A stretch of 64,000 nt of DNA from Allosphingosinicella vermicomposti (GTDB lineage Bacteria > Pseudomonadota > Alphaproteobacteria > Sphingomonadales > Sphingomonadaceae), in NCBI RefSeq assembly GCF_003012815.1, contig NZ_PXYJ01000002.1, forward strand, positions 248,001 to 312,000, given 5' to 3'. This document shows positions 24,229 to 31,596 of the stretch, one piece after another. A model generated the notes under the pieces. That model saw only the letters and a list, made by a program, of their open reading frames with translations. It searched no databases and had not been told where the DNA came from. The position numbers were made by a program, and so were the translations under genes. Within the stretch, counting starts at the first letter, position 1; every line of letters begins with the position of its first letter.

Positions 24229-24930
24229 ATGACGGTAAAGATCACGATATTCGGCGCGAGCGGGCGCATGGGGACGGCGATCGCCAATGTGGCGGAGGGC
24301 GACGAGGCTGTTGCCGTGGTCAGCGCAGGCGCCGATGTCTTGATCGATTTCTCCGCGCCTGCCGGCCTCACCGCGCATCTCGATGCGGCAGTGGCGGCAA
24401 GGACGCCCATCGTCATCGGCACGACAGGCCTCACCGCCGATCATCAGGCCGCGATCGATGCGGCGGCCAAGTCCGTCGCTGTCCTGCAGGCCGCCAACAT
24501 GTCGCTCGGCGTCAACATCCTTGCCCACCTTGTCCGCGAGACGGCGGTACGGCTCGGCCCGGAATGGGATATTGAGATCGTCGAAATGCACCACCGGCAC
24601 AAGGCCGACGCGCCCTCCGGCACCGGGCTGCTGTTGGGCCGTGCGGTGGCGGAGGGACGCCATGTTTCGCTCGACGACGTCAGCGACCGCAACCGCGACG
24701 GCATGACCGGGCCGCGGACGGAGGGGCATATCGGCTTTGCGGTGATGCGCGGCGGATCGGTGGCGGGCGACCATCAAGTCGTGTTTGCCGGGGAAGGCGA
24801 GCGGATCGAGCTTGGCCACCGCGCCGAAAGCCGCGTCATCTTTGCGCAGGGTGCGGTGAAGGCCGCCATATGGCTCGCGGGCAAGCCTGCCGGTCGCTAC
24901 ACTATGGATGACGTGCTGGGCCTTGCATGA
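24229..24930 (+). CDS. dapB: 4-hydroxy-tetrahydrodipicolinate reductase
   Basis: 233 residues: dinucleotide motif ITIFGASGRMGTAIA, VIGTTGLTADHQAAI, AANMSLGVNILAHLV, the substrate signature EMHHRHKADAPSGTG, and VVFAGEGERIELGHRAESR. It makes tetrahydrodipicolinate for lysine and diaminopimelate synthesis. Slightly shorter than E. coli DapB. GGAGG lies 6 bases before ATG 24229. Its stop overlaps the nth start (ATGA). Confidence 0.95.
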   Translation: MTVKITIFGASGRMGTAIANVAEGDEAVAVVSAGADVLIDFSAPAGLTAHLDAAVAARTPIVIGTTGLTADHQAAIDAAAKSVAVLQAANMSLGVNILAHLVRETAVRLGPEWDIEIVEMHHRHKADAPSGTGLLLGRAVAEGRHVSLDDVSDRNRDGMTGPRTEGHIGFAVMRGGSVAGDHQVVFAGEGERIELGHRAESRVIFAQGAVKAAIWLAGKPAGRYTMDDVLGLA

Positions 24931-25628
24931 AGAAGGCGGATGTTGATACCTTTTACGCCCGGCTCGCGGAACGGACCCCTGATCCCACGACCGAGCTTGA
25001 ATATGTGAACACCTATACATTGCTCGTCGCTGTGGTTCTGTCCGCCCAAGCGACGGATGCTGGCGTCAACATTGCGACGCGGCCATTGTTCGAGGAAGTT
25101 CAGACGCCTGAGGCAATGGTCGCGCTAGGCGAGGACAGGCTTAGGGACGCGATCAAGACGATCGGCCTGTTCAGGACCAAAGCGAAAAACGTCATAGCCC
25201 TCAGCCAGATCCTGATCGATCAGCATGGCGGCGAAGTCCCCGCGACCCGCGATGCGCTGGAGGCCCTGCCCGGCGTCGGCCGGAAGACCGCCAATGTCGT
25301 GCTGAATACAGCGTTCGGCGAAGAGACGTTCGCGGTCGACACGCATATCTTCCGCGTCGGGAACCGCACCGGCCTCGCGCCCGGCAAGACGCCGCTGGCG
25401 GTGGAATTGCAACTCGATAAGGTGACGCCGGGGCCCTATCGCAAGGACGCGCACCACCTCCTCATCCTGCACGGCCGTTATGTGTGCAAGGCGCGCACGC
25501 CCGAATGCTGGCGCTGCGTGGTTGCGGACCTCTGCCGCTACAAGCCCAAAACGCCGCCGCCCAGCAGCGAACGCCACTCCCGCGCGTTGAACCGGGCGAA
25601 GGGAGACAGGATATCAAAACCGCCGTAG
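24927..25628 (+). CDS. nth: endonuclease III (DNA glycosylase/AP lyase)
   Basis: 233 residues: helix-hairpin-helix with the catalytic Lys (LEALPGVGRKTANVVLNTAFG), catalytic Asp in VDTHIFRVGNRTGLA, and the C-terminal iron-sulfur loop CKARTPECWRCVVADLC with C-x6-C-x2-C-x5-C spacing. It removes oxidised pyrimidines. Translationally coupled to dapB. The last 25 residues after the cluster are low in family likeness. Confidence 0.95.
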   Translation: MKKADVDTFYARLAERTPDPTTELEYVNTYTLLVAVVLSAQATDAGVNIATRPLFEEVQTPEAMVALGEDRLRDAIKTIGLFRTKAKNVIALSQILIDQHGGEVPATRDALEALPGVGRKTANVVLNTAFGEETFAVDTHIFRVGNRTGLAPGKTPLAVELQLDKVTPGPYRKDAHHLLILHGRYVCKARTPECWRCVVADLCRYKPKTPPPSSERHSRALNRAKGDRISKPP

Positions 25629-26205
25629 TCTTCGCCGCCGCGGGCGCCACTTGTGGATTGAACGCCTTTCAGCAAGTCCGATCGGCCAGATAGCTGCGCT
25701 CGAACGCTTGTACCTGAGATCAAGCCAACGGCGGCACTGCATTCATCGCGTTGGTCAACCACATCGCATCAGCCGCCCCCTTTCCAAGATGCCGCCCACC
25801 AAGGCCTTTCAATCGATAGAGCGCGCTTCTCCACCGCGATTCCAAGCGTTGATCAGGCCCACGCGTCGAAAGCTGGTCAATAGAATGAGCAAGGCGTCGA
25901 GGCCGTAGAGCGCAGAAAATCGGCCGCGCCGCGCAGCAACGTCCAGGCGACTGCTGCGACGACCTAAAACCGCCAGGGCTTAACGTGTCGAAGCCGATCC
26001 GGCCGGGTGGGTGGTCCTGCGATAAGTCCAAGGGCTGGCGCCAGCGATTAAGCCAAAACCATTTCAACCATGACCGCGTTACCTGAAGTCACAGCTGAGT
26101 GGATCGGCGTCATTGCCAGCTACCCGCCGCCACGGCGGCTCCTGCTTCTGGCAATCTCATTCCTTTTAAGACCAGCCTAGCCGCCCTCTCTCAGCCAGCG
26201 GGCAC
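25629..26205. other. intergenic region, possibly decayed sequence
   Basis: Nearly 580 bases without a gene I can support. Frames on both strands are short, lack ribosome sites and show no domain. A GGCTTAACGTGTCGAAGCCG stretch near 25976-25996 may be a degenerate member of the TGTCGAAG repeat family. Confidence 0.5.
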
Positions 26206-26236
26206 AAAAAAAGAGCCGGCCCCGAAGGACCGGCTC
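26206..26236 (-). terminator. Rho-independent terminator of the OmpA-family gene
   Basis: On the minus strand GAGCCGGTCC TTCG GGGCCGGCTC (10-bp stem with a stable TTCG loop and one G-U pair) followed by seven T, about 40 bases after the stop at 26278. Confidence 0.93.
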
Positions 26237-26277
26237 CCTTTTCAGCAACCCCGAACCCGAAGGTTCGGGAGGCCACC

Positions 26278-27378
26278 TTACATGCCCGAACCCGGACCGA
26301 AGGTGATCTGCACGTTGCGGTTCTGCGGTTCGCGCACGCCGTCGGCAGTGTCGACCAGCGGACGGCTTTCGCCGTAAGCTTCAGTCGTCATCTGGCCGTC
26401 CGGAATGCCGCGACCGGCGAGGTACGAACGCACGTTGTTGGCGCGACGCTGCGACAGACCAACGTTGTAGCTGTCCGAACCGGACTTGTCCGCGTTACCG
26501 GCGAGCATGACCTGAGCCTGACCCGTCTGCTGCCAAGCGGCAGCGGCGTTGTCGAGGATCGCGGCAGCCTGCGGCGTGATCTCATCCTTGTCCCAATCGA
26601 AGAACACGATGAACGGACCCTGCTGCACCGGCGGCGGCGGAGGCGGCGGCGGGGGCGGCGGGGGAGGAGGCGGCGGGGGAGGAGGCGGCGGCGGGGGCGG
26701 CGGAGCCGGCTCCGCACCACCGAAGTTGAAGCTCACGCCACCAAGCAGGCTGTGCGAACGATGACGGAATTCGAGTTCCGTGCCATCAGCTGCCACGAGA
26801 TCGACGTTCGGAACGTTGAAGAAACGATACTTCAGCGTCACGTCGATATTGTCGGACACTGCCTGGCGAACGCCGGCAATGACTTGCCAGGCGAAACCGG
26901 TATCGGAATCGTCGAGCAGCGGATCTACGTTCGAATAGAACTGAACATTGTTCGCCTTGACGCGAGCGATACCGACACCGCCGCCGATGAAGCCGCTGGT
27001 TTCGTCATCGCCGAAATCGGCCATGGCATTAACCATGAAGCTCAGAGCGCGCGTGCTACCGCCAACCGGGCTGATTTCGCCGGTTTCGCCGTCGAGCGGA
27101 ATGGTGGTTACGATGGAATCGATATCCGCCTTCTTGTAAGCGGCTTCGGCTTCGATCCGGAACCCACCGAGGTCGTAACCGATGGTGGCGCCCAGGTCGT
27201 AACCCGTGTTGCTATCGATGGTGAAAGCGTCTTCGGTGTCGTCGACCAGATCGACGTCGATGTCTTCGACGATCATCGCGCCGCCTTCGACACCGACATA
27301 CCACGCACCGTCGCGCGCGGCGGCCGGGGCCGCAATGGCCGTGGACGACAACGCCATAATGATGGCGAGCTTCCGCAT
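26278..27378 (-). CDS. OmpA-family outer-membrane protein with poly-proline hinge
   Basis: 366 residues. Signal peptide MRKLAIIMALSSTAIAAPAAA; an eight-strand OmpA-like barrel (YVGVEGGAMIVED..SLLGGVSFNFGG, about 25-220); a run of 25 prolines (codons at 26629-26703); and an OmpA C-terminal peptidoglycan-binding domain (FIVFFDWDKDEITPQAAAIL..LAGNADKSGSDSYNVGLSQRRANNVRSYL). It would anchor the outer membrane to the wall. AGGGGAAC precedes ATG 27378. Strong terminator downstream. Confidence 0.92.
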   Translation of the reverse strand: MRKLAIIMALSSTAIAAPAAARDGAWYVGVEGGAMIVEDIDVDLVDDTEDAFTIDSNTGYDLGATIGYDLGGFRIEAEAAYKKADIDSIVTTIPLDGETGEISPVGGSTRALSFMVNAMADFGDDETSGFIGGGVGIARVKANNVQFYSNVDPLLDDSDTGFAWQVIAGVRQAVSDNIDVTLKYRFFNVPNVDLVAADGTELEFRHRSHSLLGGVSFNFGGAEPAPPPPPPPPPPPPPPPPPPPPPPPPPVQQGPFIVFFDWDKDEITPQAAAILDNAAAAWQQTGQAQVMLAGNADKSGSDSYNVGLSQRRANNVRSYLAGRGIPDGQMTTEAYGESRPLVDTADGVREPQNRNVQITFGPGSGM

Positions 27379-27579
27379 AAATGTTCCCCTTTCTTCTGCG
27401 TTCCAAGTAAAGAACGACGAGAGCCAACTAAAGGATGCGCGGTTTTCGTGCAAGCACGCATGACCTCGCAAACTGTTGCCAAAAAGCCGCATCCCACCTC
27501 ACGACATGGGCAGCCCTTAGACAGACGACCCCTCAAACGTGGGTTAATGGCTTAGGTTTCATGTCCGGTCCAAAAAATT

Positions 27580-28083
27580 TCAATCGGTCAGACCATGTGT
27601 CTTTAGAGCCGCAGTGAGCGCGGCGATGGCGGCGCGCGCTTCGGCATCGACCACGCTGCCTCCCGCAGGCGCTGCGATCGCTGGGAGGCGCTCGCCAATT
27701 ATTTGTTTTCCTTCGATATTTACAGACGATCCATGGACAACCCCTGCGTCCCAGCCAGCCCCTGCCCAGATCATGAAATAGCCATCCGCCTTGTTCCATA
27801 CCTGCATGCCGGCCACTACTTGCGCAAAGCGCCATCCACTCTCCGTCCAGCATGCAATCTGGTTAGCGCGGCCCTCAAACGCGCCAGCGGCTCCGCTCGT
27901 AACGATCCACGCCTGCCCGGGAGCGGGATCCGTTGGCGGCACCGCCACGCCGGCATTTTCAACGGCGGCGCACAGGATCATGTCGATCCGCGCCAGCGCT
28001 TCATTATGGAAAAACTCCTTCTGTGCCTGCCCTGGGATAAGAAAGGGCAGGTCGTGCCGCGCGCTCGTATCGGTCATCGTCAA
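27580..28083 (-). CDS. DUF2793 protein at the end of the gene transfer agent cluster
   Basis: 167 residues with the DUF2793 core: LPFLIPGQAQKEFFHNEALARIDMILCAAVE..PGQAWIVTSGAAGAFEGRANQIACWTESGWRFAQVVAGMQVWN. This family sits at the tail-tip end of GTA and phage clusters in alphaproteobacteria and may be a fibre or receptor-binding part. It follows g15 by 5 bases on the same strand. Confidence 0.85.
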   Translation of the reverse strand: MTMTDTSARHDLPFLIPGQAQKEFFHNEALARIDMILCAAVENAGVAVPPTDPAPGQAWIVTSGAAGAFEGRANQIACWTESGWRFAQVVAGMQVWNKADGYFMIWAGAGWDAGVVHGSSVNIEGKQIIGERLPAIAAPAGGSVVDAEARAAIAALTAALKTHGLTD

Positions 28084-28088
28084 TCCTC

Positions 28089-30272
28089 TTAAAGTGAGAA
28101 GGTCGCAGTGGCGGGGCGTGAGCGTACTAGCGTTCCGATCTGAACGATCTCGACGCTTATGGATGCGGGATGACCGTCCGCCGCCCGAGCGGCCGGCCCA
28201 TAGAGGAAGGCCGGTTCCGTCGTTTCCACGCGCCGCTCGAAGCCAGCGCCCGACAACCGCACCTCGTAGCGCTCACCTTCCTCGCCCATCGGCGTATCGC
28301 CTCCGTCGAGCCATGCCCAGCCCGACCGGCTCCGCCGCACCCACTTCAATTCGAGGCCCGTTGCTGTGGGGATCGCGCGGAGATGGACCGGCGCAGGGGG
28401 CCGGATCGCCTCGCCACTCACCACGCACTCCGCTGCCACCCCCTCGGCCGCGTCACCAATACCTTGCCCAACGATCCGTGCATTGGCCCCGATCATGGCG
28501 ATGGGCGGTTCGATGACTGAAAGGCTGTCTGTTTCAAGGAGAACGAATGGCGCCCCCGCGCCCGCCGTCCCGGCCGCCCATTCCGTCCCGCGCCGCCCGC
28601 GCAAAAGCCGGGACAAGCGGAAATGCCCGCCGCCCAAAGGTTCGGCAGCACCGAATTGGATCAGTTCCTGACCAACCAGGGCCAGATTGCGCCCCGCTGC
28701 CAAGGCATCGTCGTCGCAGCTTTCCAGCCACATGCCATCATGCGGCAATGCCACCTCGATCGTGTTTATAAGGTCGAGCATAGCTGATCCGGCGGCGGGG
28801 AGCGGCTGCTCCAATATGCCCATCGCCGCTGGCCCGGCAGTAATGCCCACCGCTTCCCAACTCGTCCCGCCATCGTAGCTCAGGATCAGCTCGGCTTGCC
28901 GCCATCCCGCCGCCCGGCCTGCTGCTGCCACAAACAATAGCGGCTTGGTCCGCTGGGCATCATCGCCCAGTGGCAGATCCGCCACGACCAGCATGGTTCC
29001 ACCGTGCGCAGCGTCTTCTTCGCCCGTCGCGCGACCAGGCGTCGCGTCGATGATCTGGGGCGCCCCGCCCGGGACGCGCAGCAGGTCGGCGGTCACCACC
29101 ATCCGGTCGAACGTGGTCCGCCCGACACGCCAAAGGCCAGGCCGCCCCTCCAGCGTGACAAGCCGGCCCGGCGTCAGTTCCACCTCACGCCAGCCAATAT
29201 GAGCCTTGCCTGCTTCCCGCCGCGACCAGGCCGTTTTCAGCCGATATTCCGCAAAGCCCTTGGCCATGCCCGCGGACAAGGTCGCGGGCATGGCCCGCCG
29301 CTCCGCGCGCCCATTCGCCTCGCCCCGCACGGCGCGCTGCAAGCCCGTCTGATAGTCGCGCGCCGGATCGTGATAAGCGATGGTGATATCGGCGGGTGTC
29401 AGCCCCGGCGCCTTGCGGCTGAACTCGGCGCGCCCTCCCGCATCTCCCGGTCCCCACACGCCAGTGTCGGAGGCCGCAAGCTCGACCATTGCCTCTCCCA
29501 GGCTACCGATACGAAGGTCACCGTCGGCGCCTTCCTGCAGGGACAGTGGCATCGCGTCGATCAGTGGCTCGATCGCCCCCGCAATACTGTCCCCGCTCGC
29601 CGCATAACCGCCGATCGAAGGCGCGCTTCCCGCCGTCATGACGCCGCCGCTCAATTCAGACGCCATGGCGGCAACATTCACCGCGCCATCGTCCGCGACG
29701 ATCTCGAACGTGAGCGACGGAATGCGATTGCCGTAATCGGCAAGCTGAAAATCCTCGAACACCGCATAAGCGATGCCGCGAAACGCGGACGTCGATCCGA
29801 TCCCCTCTCGCGATGCGATCATCGGATCGGGCGCCTGCTCTTCAGTCCCGCGATACAACCGGTATTTCGTCCGGCTCTTGAAGTCGCCCGCCGCCCCGCG
29901 CAGCAATTTTCCGTCCGCCCAAATCCTTCGCACATCCGCGATCCGCCGGCCCGAAATCGCCACCGCGAACGAAGCCGAATAGCTGTAGCTTGTGACTTTC
30001 GGCTTCCCCTTGCCACCCCCGCTCGTGCTGCGGCTTTCCTTCAAATCCGTCGCCCAGATTACCGTTCCCGCAGCGCGCACGGTCCCGAAAATCTTGGGGA
30101 TATGCGAGCCATAGGATGACGTCTGCACCGCCAAATCGCCGAGCCGCGGTCCCTGCCGCGCCTTTGGAGCAAACAGCGCGCCATCGACCTGCTGGCCGAC
30201 CATCGCGCCGATCATGCCGCCGATCGGCCCGCCAATCGCGGTGCCGACCGCCGTGAACACTAAAGTCGCCAT
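28089..30272 (-). CDS. GTA tail-tip/host-specificity protein (RcGTA g15 type)
   Basis: 727 residues. Opens with a Gly-rich hydrophobic stretch (MATLVFTAVGTAIGGPIGGMIGAMVGQQVDGALFAPKARQGPRLGDLAVQTSSYGSHIPKIFGTVR) and carries the baseplate-hub-like middle (YRGTEEQAPDPMIASREGIGSTSAFRGIAYAVFEDFQLADYGNRIPSLTFEIV) of rcc01698 homologues. RcGTA g15 is about 1300 residues, so this copy lacks a large part of the C-terminal region, usual for sphingomonads as far as I know. It joins g14 with its start inside the g14 stop. Confidence 0.88.
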   Translation of the reverse strand: MATLVFTAVGTAIGGPIGGMIGAMVGQQVDGALFAPKARQGPRLGDLAVQTSSYGSHIPKIFGTVRAAGTVIWATDLKESRSTSGGGKGKPKVTSYSYSASFAVAISGRRIADVRRIWADGKLLRGAAGDFKSRTKYRLYRGTEEQAPDPMIASREGIGSTSAFRGIAYAVFEDFQLADYGNRIPSLTFEIVADDGAVNVAAMASELSGGVMTAGSAPSIGGYAASGDSIAGAIEPLIDAMPLSLQEGADGDLRIGSLGEAMVELAASDTGVWGPGDAGGRAEFSRKAPGLTPADITIAYHDPARDYQTGLQRAVRGEANGRAERRAMPATLSAGMAKGFAEYRLKTAWSRREAGKAHIGWREVELTPGRLVTLEGRPGLWRVGRTTFDRMVVTADLLRVPGGAPQIIDATPGRATGEEDAAHGGTMLVVADLPLGDDAQRTKPLLFVAAAGRAAGWRQAELILSYDGGTSWEAVGITAGPAAMGILEQPLPAAGSAMLDLINTIEVALPHDGMWLESCDDDALAAGRNLALVGQELIQFGAAEPLGGGHFRLSRLLRGRRGTEWAAGTAGAGAPFVLLETDSLSVIEPPIAMIGANARIVGQGIGDAAEGVAAECVVSGEAIRPPAPVHLRAIPTATGLELKWVRRSRSGWAWLDGGDTPMGEEGERYEVRLSGAGFERRVETTEPAFLYGPAARAADGHPASISVEIVQIGTLVRSRPATATFSL

Positions 30273-30667
30273 CAGCCCCGCGCCCTCTTCCGCCAGATAC
30301 TCACCACCGGCCAGTCCGGCGCGCCCGGCCGCTCCACCACCATCCTCGCCCCCGCATCGGCATGAACAAAGCCGTCATCCGTCACGATGGCGAGGTGCAG
30401 TTGCTCGGCCCCCGCCTTCAGCACCAGCACGTCCCCACGCTCCGCCGTCTTCACCGCCCGCATATTCGCTGCTCGCAGCCCCTCACAAAGCTCCGCGACC
30501 GTCCCGCCCCGCAAGGCATAGTCACGCCGCACATTCTTCACCCGCGCCGCGACCGCGACGAGCCCGATGCAATCGAGCCCTTCCGCCGCGCTCCGCCCCT
30601 GCGGCCGGAAGCGCACGCCAACCATCGCCCGCGCCCGCGCGGCGATGGCGTCTCCCATTTTCGTCAT
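30272..30667 (-). CDS. GTA NlpC/P60-type peptidase (g14)
   Basis: 131 residues. MVGVRFRPQGRSAAEGLDCIGLVAVAARV has the catalytic Cys in GLDCIGLV, and HLAIVTDDGFVHADAG the His region of NlpC/P60 cell-wall hydrolases. In GTAs the tail-tip peptidase helps the particle open the recipient wall. It ends where g15 starts and begins 1 base after g13 ends. Confidence 0.9.
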   Translation of the reverse strand: MTKMGDAIAARARAMVGVRFRPQGRSAAEGLDCIGLVAVAARVKNVRRDYALRGGTVAELCEGLRAANMRAVKTAERGDVLVLKAGAEQLHLAIVTDDGFVHADAGARMVVERPGAPDWPVVSIWRKRARG

Positions 30668-30668
30668 G

Positions 30669-31481
30669 TCAGGTTCCCGGATAGCGGGTCAGAAGATCCA
30701 TGCCCGGCAGATGCGGCTCGCCCCGGAAGTTCACCGCATTGCCAAAACGCGTCCGGCACGTCGCAAAGCTGCGGTCGCACCCCTCGACAATCTCGACCCG
30801 ATCGCCAGCCTCCGGCAGAAAGGGCGGCGGCTCCGCCAAAGTCAGCCGCGTCCCCGCCGACGAGGCAATGCGGCTTTGCAGCCCGCTATTCGCCCCGCCG
30901 ATCCAGCGCAGCCGCCCATAGCCAGAAGCATTGCCCGCCGCCGCATCGGCCACCGTCAGCACATCCTCGTCAAACGCCATCACATGCGTCACCCGCGTCC
31001 GCCCCGCCAGATCCACCCGGCAGCGCCGATCCCCCAGCGAAGCCCGGCATTCCGGTGACGTCTGCTCCGAAACCGGCCGCTCCAACGCCGCCGTCATGCC
31101 CCGCAATTCGGCGGAAAAAGCCATGCCTTCCATGCTGACATCGCCAATCTCGCCCCGCGCCAGCACCAGCTGTTCGGCACCCGGATCGGCCCAATCCGTC
31201 ATGAAAATGCGCACCGCCGCGCCGTCCCAGCGGCCCGCCTGCAAGTCCCGCTCGGTAATCGCCGCACTGGACAAGGCCCCGCCAATTTCCAGCCGCGCCG
31301 CATCAAACCCGTCCGTCATGGTAATCGCCGAGGGCAGCATCCCCGGCGCCGCGCGATAGGTAAGATGGCCAATCTCTAGATCGCGATCATGCGTCGTAAA
31401 GCCCAGGCACACGCCATCCGCCCGCTCGATCCGCCAGCAGAAGGCGATCGTGCCGACCGGCTCATTTAGAAATGCAGTCAT
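30669..31481 (-). CDS. GTA tail protein g13 (DUF2163 / phage_BR0599)
   Basis: 270 residues: MTAFLNEPVGTIAFCWRIERADGVCLGFTTHDRDLEIGH..and the C-terminal CDRSFATCRTRFGNAVNFRGEPHLPGMDLLTRYPG, hallmarks of rcc01696. GGGGA lies just before ATG 31481. The frame is open to 31556, but that extension is translated from a repeat (31504-31583). A baseplate hub part of the tail. Confidence 0.9.
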   Translation of the reverse strand: MTAFLNEPVGTIAFCWRIERADGVCLGFTTHDRDLEIGHLTYRAAPGMLPSAITMTDGFDAARLEIGGALSSAAITERDLQAGRWDGAAVRIFMTDWADPGAEQLVLARGEIGDVSMEGMAFSAELRGMTAALERPVSEQTSPECRASLGDRRCRVDLAGRTRVTHVMAFDEDVLTVADAAAGNASGYGRLRWIGGANSGLQSRIASSAGTRLTLAEPPPFLPEAGDRVEIVEGCDRSFATCRTRFGNAVNFRGEPHLPGMDLLTRYPGT

Positions 31482-31503
31482 AAATCCCCGCAAACAGACC
31501 CGC

Positions 31504-31583
31504 GTCACCTCGGCGAAAGCCGGGGTCTCAGCCCGGAAGACGCGCCTTTTCGTCACGAGATGCCGGCTTCCGCCGGCATGACG
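31504..31583. repeat. CCGGCGAAAGCCGG-type repeat pair between g13 and g12
   Basis: GGCGAAAGCCGGGGTCT and, 40 bases on, GCCGGCTTCCGCCGGC hairpins followed by GTC/TGACG ends. A second such pair lies at 48768-48845. Confidence 0.75.
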
Positions 31584-31596
31584 TACAAGGGCTCAA

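Noticed and set aside
25538..25762. AVGLISGTSV on the minus strand, resembling the start of anhydro-MurNAc kinase
   Set aside because: Likeness ends after about nine residues, lies partly antisense to nth, and no kinase sequence follows.
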